From positions 23,619 through 87,618 of the forward strand of contig CAMGCK010000001.1 in NCBI GenBank assembly GCA_946040795.1: 64,000 nt of DNA, given 5' to 3'. Origin of the DNA: an uncultured Lachnospiraceae bacterium (lineage in GTDB: Bacteria > Bacillota > Clostridia > Lachnospirales > Lachnospiraceae). Made by a program: the position numbers and the translations under genes. Each line of letters opens with the position of its first letter. Position 1 is the stretch's first letter. Positions 33,657-41,817 of this stretch are shown here, piece after piece. A model generated the notes under the pieces. That model was not told the DNA's origin, ran no database searches, and saw nothing but the letters and a program-made list of their open reading frames with translations.

Positions 33657-34276
33657 TCCGTGATTATGACATTGAAAGCCTGTTGGAGGCCCTCTCCTCC
33701 AAAGATCCGGTTCCGGGCGGAGGCGGCGCGTCCGCGCTTGCCGGTGCGCTTGGTGTTTCTCTCGGGGCGATGGTCATCAGCCTGACCCTTGGAAAAAAGC
33801 GCTATGCCGATGTAGAGGAAGATCTGCAGAGAGATCAGGCGGACTTTGATATGTTCCGCGAAATGTTCCTCCGTCTTTCTGAAAAGGACGAGGAGGCATT
33901 TCTGCCGCTGTCCCGAGCGTATTCCCTGCCGAAGGAGACGGAAGACCAGCGGAAGATCCGGGACGTGGTCATGGAGCAGGCCTTGTTTGATGCCGCGCTC
34001 GTGCCGCTTTCCGTCATGGAAACCGTGGAAGGCGCGCTTCCGGTACTGAAGGATGTGGCGAAAAAGGGCAGCAGGCTTGCAATCAGTGATGCCGGCGTGG
34101 GTGCGGCATATTTACGCACGGCGCTTACCGGCGCGCGGTATAATGTCCTGATCAATGTGAGATCCATGAAGAATGAAGAACGCCGGACGCAGCTCATGAA
34201 CCGCTGCGAGCGTGCGCTGAGAAACGGTACGCGTCTTGCGGATGAAACGGAACAGATCGTGGCGGAGCGGATCTGA
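33653..34276 (+). CDS. fchA: Formimidoyltetrahydrofolate cyclodeaminase / methenyl-THF cyclohydrolase (FchA type)
   Basis: A 207-residue helical protein of the FTCD cyclodeaminase family. The signature PVPGGGGASALAGALGVSLGAMV is complete, and the acidic DEEAF and SDAGVGA segments that build the folate site are present. In anaerobes such stand-alone proteins interconvert 5-formimino-, 5,10-methenyl- and 10-formyl-THF. It overlaps the membrane protein gene upstream (ATGA) and lies 12 bases before folD, so folate C1 enzymes are made together. The altered FolD next door makes a cyclohydrolase role for this protein likely; that is inference. Confidence 0.85.
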   Translation: MIRDYDIESLLEALSSKDPVPGGGGASALAGALGVSLGAMVISLTLGKKRYADVEEDLQRDQADFDMFREMFLRLSEKDEEAFLPLSRAYSLPKETEDQRKIRDVVMEQALFDAALVPLSVMETVEGALPVLKDVAKKGSRLAISDAGVGAAYLRTALTGARYNVLINVRSMKNEERRTQLMNRCERALRNGTRLADETEQIVAERI

Positions 34277-34288
34277 AGGAGAACGGAT

Positions 34289-35131
34289 ATGGAGATTTTG
34301 AAAGGATCTGCGGTGGCAAAGGCCATCACGGAGAAGGTGCGGGAGCAGATCGCGGACCTTACAGGGCGGAAGCCGCGGCTTGCCATCGTCCGAGTGGGTG
34401 AAGAACCCGGGGATCTGTCCTATGAAGCCGGCGCAAAAAAACGCATGGAAAAAGCCGGTGTGGAGACGGAAGTCCATGTATTTCCGAGGAATGTGGACAA
34501 TGCGGAATTTTTAGCGGCGTTTGAAAAGATCAACGGGGATCCGGCTGTAGACGGCATTCTGGTGTTCCGTCCGCTGCCGGCACAGATCGATGAAAAAGCG
34601 CTGCAGGAAATGATCGATATTGAAAAGGATGTGGACTGTATCAGCCCGCGCAGCATGGAGAAGGTATTTGAAGGCAATTATGTCAACGCGCCCTGCACAC
34701 CGCAGGCCGTGCTGGAAATGCTGGATCATGCAGGGGTTTCGCTCAGTGGGAAGAGGGTCACCGTCATTGGCCGGTCGATGGTCGTCGGCAAGCCTCTTGC
34801 CATGATGCTGCTTCAGAGAAACGCCACTGTGACGATCTGCCATTCCAGAACGGCGGATCTTCCGTCTGTCTGCCGGGAAGCCGATATCCTGGTGGCAGCT
34901 GTCGGCCGCGCGCGGATGATCACGGATGTCTATGTCAAAGAAGGCGCTGTGGTGATCGATGTGGGCATCAACACGGATGAAGAGGGAAACCTCACAGGAG
35001 ACGTGGACTTTGACAGCACGGCACAGAAGGCGGCGCTTCTGACACCGGTTCCGGGCGGCGTGGGAGCCGTGACGACATCGGTCTTATTAAAACATGTGAC
35101 AGAAAGCTACTTCAGGAGGAATGCGGAATGA
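34289..35131 (+). CDS. folD: Methylenetetrahydrofolate dehydrogenase (FolD family), cyclohydrolase residues changed
   Basis: FolD normally both oxidises 5,10-methylene-THF with NAD(P)+ and hydrolyses methenyl-THF. This 280-residue protein has the family fold: [10 protein letters not shown], the Rossmann segment [25 protein letters not shown] and the C-terminal [17 protein letters not shown]. But the lysine of the YxxxK motif is Ala49 (YEAGAKK, where Escherichia coli has YVASKRK), and the glutamine of VQLPLP is Phe93 (VFRPLP). The aspartate in EKDVD (Asp116) is kept. The lysine and glutamine serve the cyclohydrolase step, so this enzyme is probably mainly a dehydrogenase working with FchA. It overlaps dut by ATGA. 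Confidence 0.9.
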   Translation: MEILKGSAVAKAITEKVREQIADLTGRKPRLAIVRVGEEPGDLSYEAGAKKRMEKAGVETEVHVFPRNVDNAEFLAAFEKINGDPAVDGILVFRPLPAQIDEKALQEMIDIEKDVDCISPRSMEKVFEGNYVNAPCTPQAVLEMLDHAGVSLSGKRVTVIGRSMVVGKPLAMMLLQRNATVTICHSRTADLPSVCREADILVAAVGRARMITDVYVKEGAVVIDVGINTDEEGNLTGDVDFDSTAQKAALLTPVPGGVGAVTTSVLLKHVTESYFRRNAE

Positions 35132-35562
35132 GTGAGATCCATATTAAATATTTTTCGGATAAAATTGAAAAACTGCAGTACATCGGCGGGAAGTCGGACT
35201 GGATCGATCTTCGCGCAGCGGAGGAGATCGTGCTGAAAGCCGGTGAGTTCAAGCTGATTCCGCTTGGTGTCGGCATGAAGCTTCCGGAGGGCTATGAAGC
35301 ACATGTGGTACCGAGAAGTTCCACTTTCAGGAATTTCGGTGTGATTCAGATCAATTCCATGGGCGTGATCGATGAAACCTATTGCGGGGATGAGGACCAG
35401 TGGTTTTTCCCGGCATACGCGCTTCGCGACACGGTGATCCATGTGAATGACCGTATCTGCCAGTTTCGTATCATGAAGCATCAGCCGGAAGTGGTCTTCA
35501 TTGAAGAAGAGCATCTGGGGACGGAAAATCGCGGCGGATTTGGTTCCACCGGCGTCAACTGA
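35128..35562 (+). CDS. dut: dUTP diphosphatase
   Basis: Trimeric dUTPase, which hydrolyses dUTP to dUMP and keeps uracil out of DNA. The 144-residue protein shows the five motifs: WIDLRAA (I), VPRSST (II), [14 protein letters not shown] (III, with the catalytic aspartate), NDRICQFRI (IV) and the C-terminal GGFGSTG (V). It overlaps folD by ATGA and ends the operon; dUMP is the substrate of thymidylate synthase, which uses the methylene-THF handled by FolD, so the grouping is sensible. A strong terminator follows. Confidence 0.94.
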   Translation: MSEIHIKYFSDKIEKLQYIGGKSDWIDLRAAEEIVLKAGEFKLIPLGVGMKLPEGYEAHVVPRSSTFRNFGVIQINSMGVIDETYCGDEDQWFFPAYALRDTVIHVNDRICQFRIMKHQPEVVFIEEEHLGTENRGGFGSTGVN

Positions 35563-35568
35563 CAACAG

Positions 35569-35614
35569 AAAACGGGCCTGCGGCAATCATGAGATTGATG
35601 CAGGCCCGTTTTTA
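35569..35614. terminator. Bidirectional intrinsic terminator
   Basis: A 13-bp outer stem (35569-35581 with 35600-35612) extended after a 2x2 internal loop by CAATC/GATTG around ATGA. A- and T-runs on both sides fit its place between the convergent dut and pyrophosphorylase genes. Confidence 0.92.
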
Positions 35615-35641
35615 TGGAATGAAACAGCTGTTGTTTCCTGT

Positions 35642-36877
35642 TTACAGTGTCACACCGTTCTTGACAAGAAGCGCCTTTGCGCTGACGACGGAATCCGTAC
35701 CCGTCGGATTTTTGATGGGGGCAAATTCGTGGTCGCGCACGATCTCGTAAGGAAGACAGGTATCCATCAGATGGATCATGTCCAGAATGAGAAGCTCGAA
35801 CTTATAGCCGTTCGGGGCGTCCGGCTTGACGAAGGTGCCATCGGCATCGAGGTACGGGATCTTCTTTTCCACGATGTGGACCGGCATGCTTTTTGCGGCG
35901 ATCTCTTTCAGACGGTCCAGACGGAACATGTAGTTTAAGATGACGCCGAAGTTATAAAGAAGCGTGCCTTTTTCATCCTTCAGCGTGATCATTTCTTCTG
36001 TCATTTCATAGTATTCACAGATGGAGGGATGGCCGTCCTCCAGGCAGAGTACGCCGACACGTTCGTTGGGATCCGCTTTGCGGACGACCTTTGCGCCGAC
36101 ATCGCAGCCGGAGGAAAGTACCGCGCCGACCCAGCACGGGTCGTTGATGCGCTGGCAGACATTGTCCACTGCAAACGCGGAAAGGTATTCCACACCGCGG
36201 GATTCCATGTCATCCACGAGTCCGGCTTTCTGCATGGAAGAGAACCAGCCGCCGTTTCCGTTCGGGGATACGGCGATGCGGCCTTTATCTTCCATCAGGA
36301 TCCTGCCGTCATAACCGACGCAGGGCGCCATGTCCTGCTTGAAGAAACGGATGTGGTCTTTACTGTAGCCGAACATGTCATGCTCGGTGAAGAAACGGAC
36401 CGTTTCATCGTGATTGATCTCCGAAGTCATGACATAAAGCGGAACATAAGTGCCGCAGGCGCGGACCACGTCCATGAGATTATTGATGAGGCATTCAAAA
36501 ATATAAAGGTCCCGGGTCTCGCCGATGTTGTACATGCCCTTGGGATGATCAAATCCCAGACGGGTTCCCTGACCGCCTGCAAGCAGTACGGCGGCGATCT
36601 TTCCGTCCTTCAGGGCTTTAAGACCCACCTCGGAGAAAGCTTCTTTTTTCTCTGCGATCTCTTCCACAGTAACCGCGCCAAGCGGAGAGAAGGTGCCGCG
36701 CGCCATGACGTCCGCACCCCGGCGGTATTCGTCCAAAAGGCCAAGCAGTGAGAGATCAATGCTTCCGGCCTGTAGAAGAAGAGCCTCTTTTTCAGCATCA
36801 TTCAGTTCCTCATAGCAGCGCAGGATATGTTCCTGACCGTATTTTTTCAGATAATCATATGTCTCCCGGTAGTTCAT
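35642..36877 (-). CDS. UDP-sugar pyrophosphorylase (UDPGP/UAP1-like family)
   Basis: A 411-residue nucleotidyltransferase of the eukaryote-like UDPGP family. The nucleotide loop LLAGGQGTRLGFDHPKGMY is clear, as are SPNGNGGWFSS, which in UAP1-type enzymes contacts the uridine and sugar, and a C-terminal LELLILDMIH-like segment (here FELLILDMIHLMD). It should make a UDP-hexose or UDP-N-acetylhexosamine from UTP and sugar 1-phosphate, feeding the many glycosyltransferases nearby; which sugar is unknown. Monocistronic on the minus strand, with its own strong promoter and terminator. It is unlike GalU or the GlmU type. Confidence 0.85.
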   Translation of the reverse strand: MNYRETYDYLKKYGQEHILRCYEELNDAEKEALLLQAGSIDLSLLGLLDEYRRGADVMARGTFSPLGAVTVEEIAEKKEAFSEVGLKALKDGKIAAVLLAGGQGTRLGFDHPKGMYNIGETRDLYIFECLINNLMDVVRACGTYVPLYVMTSEINHDETVRFFTEHDMFGYSKDHIRFFKQDMAPCVGYDGRILMEDKGRIAVSPNGNGGWFSSMQKAGLVDDMESRGVEYLSAFAVDNVCQRINDPCWVGAVLSSGCDVGAKVVRKADPNERVGVLCLEDGHPSICEYYEMTEEMITLKDEKGTLLYNFGVILNYMFRLDRLKEIAAKSMPVHIVEKKIPYLDADGTFVKPDAPNGYKFELLILDMIHLMDTCLPYEIVRDHEFAPIKNPTGTDSVVSAKALLVKNGVTL

Positions 36878-36912
36878 AGGGACCTCCTAAAAGGAAAAAG
36901 ATTATTATGGGT

Positions 36913-36941
36913 ATTATATCGACTATGTATTGTAAAGTCAA
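36913..36941 (-). promoter_or_regulatory. Promoter of the UDP-sugar pyrophosphorylase gene
   Basis: Minus strand: TTGACT at 36941-36936, a 17-base spacer and a perfect TATAAT at 36918-36913. Start near 36906, about 29 bases before the ATG. It stands back to back with the pfkA promoter. Confidence 0.82.
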
Positions 36942-36975
36942 GAAAACGGAAGTTGCTGAGTTTGTTAAAAAAATG

Positions 36976-37004
36976 TTGAAAAATGCAAATGATTGCGGTA
37001 TGAT
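36976..37004 (+). promoter_or_regulatory. Promoter of pfkA
   Basis: TTGAAA at 36976-36981, a 17-base spacer and TATGAT at 36999-37004. Start near 37011, with a leader of about 46 bases. Confidence 0.8.
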
Positions 37005-37056
37005 AAATTCGATTATTGATATTTTTAACTTTGTGATATATACGGAGGTCAAAGTT

Positions 37057-38031
37057 ATGGCAGACAGTGTTAAGACAATTGGTGTTCTGACAAGCGGCGG
37101 TGATGCACCGGGCATGAATGCAGCGATCCGCGCCGTTGTTCGTTCCGGTCTTTCTCAGGGCCTGAAGGTTAAGGGGATCTATCGCGGATATGCCGGTCTT
37201 CTGAATGAGGAAATCGAGGATATGAATGCTCACAGCGTTTCCGATATCATCGAACGCGGCGGTACGGTTCTTTATACCGCAAGATGCATGGAGTTCGTTA
37301 CGCCGGAAGGTCAGCAGAAGGGTGCTGAAATCTGCAGAAAGCACGGTATTGACGGCCTTGTCGTTATCGGCGGTGACGGTTCCTACAAGGGTGCAGGCAA
37401 GCTTGCCGCACTGGGCATCAACACCATCGGCCTTCCGGGTACCATCGACCTTGACATCGCATGCACGGATTACACCATCGGTTTTGATACCGCTGTAAAT
37501 ACTGCCATGGAGGGTATTGACCGCATCCGTGATACTTCTTCTTCTCACGAGCGCTGCTCCATCATCGAGGTCATGGGCAGAAGCGCAGGCTACATTGCCG
37601 CAGTCTGCGGTATGTCTACCGGTGCAGAAGACATTCTTCTTCCGGAAAACTATGATTACGATGAAGCGAGAATCATCGCTCACGTTATTGATGGCTTCAA
37701 GAACGGCAAGAAGCATCACATCATTGTCAATGCTGAAGGCGTCGGTGATTCCGAAGGCATGGCAAAGCGCATCCAGGCAGCAACCGGCATTCAGACCAGA
37801 GCAACGATCCTCGGCCATCTGCAGCGCGGTGGTTCCCCGACCGCAAGAGACCGTTTCATTGCTTCCATGATGGGTGTTAAGGCAGTCAACCTTCTGCTGG
37901 AAGGCAAGTCCAAGAGAGTCGTTGCAATGAAGAACGGCGCACTTGTTGATTATGACATTGAAGAGGCTCTGGCTATGCAGAAGACCATCGATCCGGAATG
38001 GATCAAGGCTTCCAAGCTTCTGACTCGTTGA
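37057..38031 (+). CDS. pfkA: 6-phosphofructokinase
   Basis: Glycolytic phosphofructokinase of 324 residues, the usual length for the bacterial ATP-type enzyme. Motifs: GVLTSGGDAPGMNAAIR (ATP site), VIGGDGSYKGA, in which glycine after GGD marks ATP rather than pyrophosphate use, PGTIDLDIACTDYTIGFDTA (catalytic aspartates), EVMGRSAGYIA, and LGHLQRGGSPTARDR in the effector and active-site region. Oddity: the normally invariant asparagine of TIDNDI is leucine here. GGAGG at 37044-37048 supports the ATG at 37057; the longer frame upstream overlaps the promoter. Own promoter and terminator. Confidence 0.94.
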   Translation: MADSVKTIGVLTSGGDAPGMNAAIRAVVRSGLSQGLKVKGIYRGYAGLLNEEIEDMNAHSVSDIIERGGTVLYTARCMEFVTPEGQQKGAEICRKHGIDGLVVIGGDGSYKGAGKLAALGINTIGLPGTIDLDIACTDYTIGFDTAVNTAMEGIDRIRDTSSSHERCSIIEVMGRSAGYIAAVCGMSTGAEDILLPENYDYDEARIIAHVIDGFKNGKKHHIIVNAEGVGDSEGMAKRIQAATGIQTRATILGHLQRGGSPTARDRFIASMMGVKAVNLLLEGKSKRVVAMKNGALVDYDIEEALAMQKTIDPEWIKASKLLTR

Positions 38032-38044
38032 TAAAAAGTGACAG

Positions 38045-38075
38045 TTGGCGGGGAGATTTCCCCGCCAATGTTTTT
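38045..38075 (+). terminator. Intrinsic terminator of pfkA
   Basis: A perfect 10-bp stem (38045-38054 with 38059-38068) around GATT, then TGTTTTT. Confidence 0.9.
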
Positions 38076-38080
38076 GCGGC

Positions 38081-38140
38081 CTGCAATGAGCGGCTTCTGA
38101 TGATTGCAGCTCGCGGCAAGGGACGAATGAACCGGTCCCT
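38081..38140 (+). promoter_or_regulatory. Small hairpins before the SpoU-type methyltransferase gene
   Basis: Between the pfkA terminator and the next ribosome site there are two perfect inverted repeats: CTGCAAT 38081-38087 with ATTGCAG 38103-38109, and AGGGAC 38119-38124 with GTCCCT 38135-38140. No clear promoter is seen in the 88 bases, so the gene may depend on read-through. Part of the first loop resembles a stretch at 63908-63925. Confidence 0.4.
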
Positions 38141-38163
38141 GCAGGTATTTGGGAGGATACGCC

Positions 38164-38949
38164 ATGAACCAGCTGGCAAAAGATATCATGAAATGGCAGA
38201 AGCGCTCGTCCAAGCGTCACGAAGACGGTGTTTTCATCGTGGAAGGAATTAAAATGTTCCGCGAGATCCCCGCTGAGCGGCTGAAGCACATTGTGATATC
38301 GGACTCATTTGCTAAACAGAATCAGAAGGAAGTGCGGGAAGCGGAGAAGACCGCAAAGTCCGTGCCCGGATGCACCTTTGAAGTGATTTCCGATGAACAG
38401 TATGCACGTCTTTCCGACACCAAGACCCCGCAGGGCGTTCTGGCTGTCGTGGAAAGCTTCCGTTACAGCGTGGAGGACCTTTTAAAAGAAAAAGACGGTC
38501 TTTATATTCTGCTCGAGAATCTGCAGGACCCGGGCAATCTGGGAACAATTCTGCGTTCCGGTGAGGCTGCCGGCGTGACGGGCGTGATCATGAACCGTGA
38601 ATGCGTGGACATCTACAATCCCAAGGTCATCCGCGCGACGATGGGTTCGCTTTTCCGCATGAAATTTGCCATTGCGGACGATCTGAAAACAGTCCTTTCA
38701 GCGATCCGCGAAAAAGGCGGCAGGAGCTATGCGGCTCATTTAAAAGGGGCTGTGGATTACGATGTTCCGGATTACAGGGGCACTACGGCGTTCATGATCG
38801 GCAATGAATCACAGGGCCTTTCAACGGCTCTTGCGGACGCCGCAGACGGCTACATCAAGATCCCGATGCAGGGCAAAGTGGAGTCTCTGAACGCGGCCAT
38901 GGCGGCCACGATTCTGATGTACGAAGCGGCCAGACAGCGTAAAAGTTGA
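38164..38949 (+). CDS. TrmH/SpoU-family RNA 2'-O-methyltransferase
   Basis: A 261-residue protein with an N-terminal substrate-binding domain (to about residue 100) and a C-terminal knotted SPOUT methyltransferase domain. The three SpoU motifs are seen: NLQDPGNLGTILRSGEAAG (motif 1), FMIGNESQGLS (motif 2) and IKIPMQGKVESLNAAMAATI (motif 3). It should methylate a ribose 2'-OH in rRNA or tRNA; the site is not predictable. GGGAGG at 38151-38156 supports ATG 38164; the frame runs a few codons further up without a better site. A promoter for the next gene overlaps the stop codon. Confidence 0.9.
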   Translation: MNQLAKDIMKWQKRSSKRHEDGVFIVEGIKMFREIPAERLKHIVISDSFAKQNQKEVREAEKTAKSVPGCTFEVISDEQYARLSDTKTPQGVLAVVESFRYSVEDLLKEKDGLYILLENLQDPGNLGTILRSGEAAGVTGVIMNRECVDIYNPKVIRATMGSLFRMKFAIADDLKTVLSAIREKGGRSYAAHLKGAVDYDVPDYRGTTAFMIGNESQGLSTALADAADGYIKIPMQGKVESLNAAMAATILMYEAARQRKS

Positions 38950-38974
38950 CAGAATAATTAAATTGTGATACTAT
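38946..38974 (+). promoter_or_regulatory. Promoter of the SH3/3D-domain gene
   Basis: Perfect TTGACA at 38946-38951, a 17-base spacer and TACTAT at 38969-38974 with TGA before it (extended -10). The -35 overlaps the stop codon of the preceding gene. Start near 38981. Confidence 0.78.
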
Positions 38975-39025
38975 GCAGGTAATATTTGTGTAACAAACAC
39001 GATTTTTAACGTTTTGGAGGATCTG

Positions 39026-40402
39026 ATGTTTCGGAAATTCAAGTACGGAATCGTCGCGATGGCCGGTATTCTGGTCGTCCTTGTCGTGGCCGGTGTGACC
39101 GGTTTCCGTACGAAAAATACAACTGAAGACATGACAGATGCAGAAGCGGCTTCCTTTGGTGTCAGCGATTTTGTGTATAACCATCAGGGTAATAACAGCG
39201 CGCATGTCAACGAGTTCGGTGTCTCTTATTATGACCCGGAAACAACGACAGACGGTGCGGATTTCCGCCTGGAGAAATCGCCTTCCGTAGCAGAGGGTGA
39301 GTCTCTTTCCGCTGCAGGAAAAGAGTCTTCGGAAACGGAAGAGAGCGTGCAGGAAGAAAATTATTTCGGACTTCGTGCTTATTTCAAGAACAAGCTGATC
39401 ATCGACACGGAAAAGGTCGAGCTTTATCTGAACGTCCGCGAGGAGCCGGACAATGACAGCAAGATCCTGTCAGTCCTGTTCGCCAACGATGTTGTGACCT
39501 ATACGGAAAAGGTCGGTCACTGGTATGCCATCGAATGTGACGGTTATATCGGTTATGTCAGTGCGGATTATGTTCTGACGGACATGGATGTTTACAATGA
39601 ACTTGCTGACTCAGTCGCGTATGCGGTCATGGTGGAAAACAGTGAAGCCATGCTGTATGAAAAGCCGGACAATACCGGTGTGCCCATTCTGGCCGGTCAG
39701 AAGGGCGAAGCTTTCCGTACGGTCGGCATGAGCGGAGACTATTATCAGGTGCATGTCATCTCCGATGTGTATGACACTCTGTATGTGCACAAGGATGAGG
39801 TCCTTTTGTATTACCTGTTCCTCGGTCGCGGAAACGACAATGAAATGGGTGAGGCTTATGAAGCTTATTTTGGCAGCCTGGAGATCGCGGACAATCTGAA
39901 AAAGTCCATAGCCATTAAGGAACAGGCGGAAGAAGAGTGGGCACAGTACGAGTCCTACCTTGCTTCCAGTGAGGAGGAATCCCGTTCGCTGGAGTCCTCT
40001 TATGAAGCAGCATCCATCGCTTCCAGAGAAGCGGCGGAGCAGGCTTACCGGGAGTCTTTGCAGGCGGCGGCTTCTCAGGCGGCTGCGTCCGGTCAGGCGC
40101 GTTACATCGGCCGCATGATGATTACGCATTACTGCCACTGCCAGAAATGCTGCGGTATCTGGGGATCCAATGACCCCAATTACGCCGCGCACGGAAGTTC
40201 CGGCATGAAGCTGGTATCCGGCTATACGGTATCGGTCAATACCGCTCAGATCCCGTATGGTACCCGCCTTCTCATTAACGGCAAAGAATATATTGCCGCG
40301 GACGATGGTGCCGCATGCGGTGTTGTTGATATCTACATGCAGACGCATGACCAGGCACTGGCATCGGGCTGCTATACCGCAGATGTTTACATTCTGCCGT
40401 AA
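39026..40402 (+). CDS. Exported protein with SH3-like and 3D (Asp-Asp-Asp) domains
   Basis: A 458-residue cell-surface protein: N-terminal signal or anchor (about residues 10-30), an acidic low-complexity spacer, two bacterial SH3-like domains (about 127-185 and 190-255), an Ala/Ser/Glu-rich helical region (about 285-345), and a C-terminal 3D domain with ITHYCHCQKCCG, IPYGTRLLI and the aspartates in AADDGAACGVVDIYM. The 3D domain resembles lytic transglycosylase MltA and the muralytic YocH/Sps-type proteins, so it may cleave or bind peptidoglycan. The cysteine cluster in the domain is unusual for an exported protein and may form disulphides or bind metal. Own promoter and terminator. Confidence 0.85.
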   Translation: MFRKFKYGIVAMAGILVVLVVAGVTGFRTKNTTEDMTDAEAASFGVSDFVYNHQGNNSAHVNEFGVSYYDPETTTDGADFRLEKSPSVAEGESLSAAGKESSETEESVQEENYFGLRAYFKNKLIIDTEKVELYLNVREEPDNDSKILSVLFANDVVTYTEKVGHWYAIECDGYIGYVSADYVLTDMDVYNELADSVAYAVMVENSEAMLYEKPDNTGVPILAGQKGEAFRTVGMSGDYYQVHVISDVYDTLYVHKDEVLLYYLFLGRGNDNEMGEAYEAYFGSLEIADNLKKSIAIKEQAEEEWAQYESYLASSEEESRSLESSYEAASIASREAAEQAYRESLQAAASQAAASGQARYIGRMMITHYCHCQKCCGIWGSNDPNYAAHGSSGMKLVSGYTVSVNTAQIPYGTRLLINGKEYIAADDGAACGVVDIYMQTHDQALASGCYTADVYILP

Positions 40403-40418
40403 TTTGAAATTCTTGTTT

Positions 40419-40448
40419 AAGGAACCGCGAAAGCGGTTCCTTTTGTTT
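40419..40448 (+). terminator. Intrinsic terminator
   Basis: A 10-bp stem (40419-40428 with 40433-40442) with a GAAA tetraloop, then a T-rich tract. Confidence 0.92.
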
Positions 40449-40507
40449 GCGCACCCTGTGCGGCCTGCGGCGATTTGGCGGGATAATTTGAACTTTTTGT
40501 GTATTTT

Positions 40508-40536
40508 ATGACAAGTGCCTGTAAATGTGATATAGT
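40508..40536 (+). promoter_or_regulatory. Promoter of the zinc-ribbon/DUF5685/J-domain gene group
   Basis: ATGACA at 40508-40513, a 17-base spacer and TATAGT at 40531-40536, with TGA before it (extended -10). Start near 40543, only 22 bases before the first ATG. Confidence 0.7.
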
Positions 40537-40564
40537 TACGATGTTACAAAAAGGAGGCCGCTCT

Positions 40565-40969
40565 ATGAGAAACTTTTTTTATCGGTTATCATCTGCATTC
40601 CGTCGTTTCATGACCGGAAGATACGGTTCGGACCAACTGAACATGGCACTGCTTGTCGTGGCCATCGTATGCGACATTCTGAATGTTGTTTTCGCACGTC
40701 GGATCCTGTTTCTTGGCGGGCTGTTTTCTCTGATCAGTACGGTGGCCATCGTATTTGCCATCGTCCGCATGCTGTCCCGGAACATATCCCGCAGATATGA
40801 GGAAAACCAGAAATTCCTCAAGTTCTGGAATCAGCTGAAGATGCTCCGTCATTTCCACATTTACCGCTGTAAAAACTGCCATCAGAAGATCCGTGTTCCC
40901 AGAAAGGGCGGCAAACGGGTGGAGATCCGCTGCCCCAAATGCGGACAGACCTTTATCCGCCGCATCTGA
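40565..40969 (+). CDS. Small membrane protein with C-terminal zinc ribbon
   Basis: A 134-residue protein of unknown function. A basic N-terminus is followed by two hydrophobic segments (about residues 28-46 and 49-68), a charged stretch, and a C-terminal ribbon with two cysteine pairs, CKNCHQK and CPKCGQTF, expected to bind one zinc on the cytoplasmic side. AAGGAGG at 40549-40555 supports the ATG at 40565. It begins a group with DUF5685 and J-domain proteins, twelve bases apart, which suggests a shared task. Confidence 0.75.
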   Translation: MRNFFYRLSSAFRRFMTGRYGSDQLNMALLVVAIVCDILNVVFARRILFLGGLFSLISTVAIVFAIVRMLSRNISRRYEENQKFLKFWNQLKMLRHFHIYRCKNCHQKIRVPRKGGKRVEIRCPKCGQTFIRRI

Positions 40970-40981
40970 TAAGGAGCCGAT

Positions 40982-41806
40982 ATGTTTGGTTATCTGACAC
41001 CCTATAAAAAGCAGCTGTCGGAGGAAGACGCCCAGTCCTATCAGTCCTATTACTGCGGACTCTGTGAAACGCTCGGTTCTCATTTCGGGGCCAAAAGCGA
41101 ATTGATCCTGCAATACGATCTGGTCTTCCTGGCGATCCTGTACAATGCGCTTTACGAAGAGGATGATCCGGTTCACAGCCGGATCTGTCCGGTAAAAATG
41201 AAAAAGAAAGACCGAAAGCAGGCTCCGTCTCTCCATTATGCAGCAGACATGAACCTGCTTCTTGCTTATCATAACTATCGGGACCGGGCGATGGATTCCG
41301 GCTCAAAAGCGGCAAAAGCCGCCGTGAAGTCTCTGAAGAAGGAATATGAAAAAACGGCGGACGCATATCCGCGCCAGAAGGAAGCTGTGGAAAAGTATAT
41401 GAAAAAGCTGGCTGCCTGGGAAAAAGAACCCGGTGACAATCCCGATGAAGCGGCTAATTACACCGGAGAGATGCTGCAGGAAGTCTTTCTTCTGAAAGAG
41501 GATGAGTTTTCGCGTTATCTCCGGCCGATGTTCTTTTCCCTGGGCAAATTCATTTATCTGATCGACGCCTTCTGCGATGTATTTGAGGATGAAAAGACCG
41601 GAAACTACAACCCGTACGCGTCGTATGCACACGATGAGGATCTGGAGGAAAAGGTCCGTCGGCATCTGGAAAGCGTCATGAGTGACTGCGCATCTTATTT
41701 TGAGATGTTGCCGATTTTCAAATATCGTGATATATTAAGAAATATTATTTATTCCGGCGTCTGGTCCGCGTTTTACGCGGCGGTGAAAAAGCGCCGTGAG
41801 GAGTAA
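40982..41806 (+). CDS. DUF5685 family protein
   Basis: A 274-residue, mostly helical protein of the DUF5685 family, function unknown. The N-terminus has the family feature [13 protein letters not shown], a CxxC pair, followed by a conserved-looking [19 protein letters not shown] helix, and a third cysteine in SRICPV. Near residue 195 there is an acidic series, [19 protein letters not shown], with Asp/Glu spaced by three to four residues, which recalls metal-binding helices of isoprenoid-type enzymes; this resemblance is my inference only. No signal peptide. It sits between the zinc-ribbon and J-domain genes. Confidence 0.75.
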   Translation: MFGYLTPYKKQLSEEDAQSYQSYYCGLCETLGSHFGAKSELILQYDLVFLAILYNALYEEDDPVHSRICPVKMKKKDRKQAPSLHYAADMNLLLAYHNYRDRAMDSGSKAAKAAVKSLKKEYEKTADAYPRQKEAVEKYMKKLAAWEKEPGDNPDEAANYTGEMLQEVFLLKEDEFSRYLRPMFFSLGKFIYLIDAFCDVFEDEKTGNYNPYASYAHDEDLEEKVRRHLESVMSDCASYFEMLPIFKYRDILRNIIYSGVWSAFYAAVKKRREE

Positions 41807-41817
41807 CAGGAGAGTGT

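Noticed and set aside
36874..38289. 471-codon minus-strand open frame opposite pfkA
   Set aside because: It covers two promoters and the pfkA terminator and has no recognisable domain; pfkA is certain.
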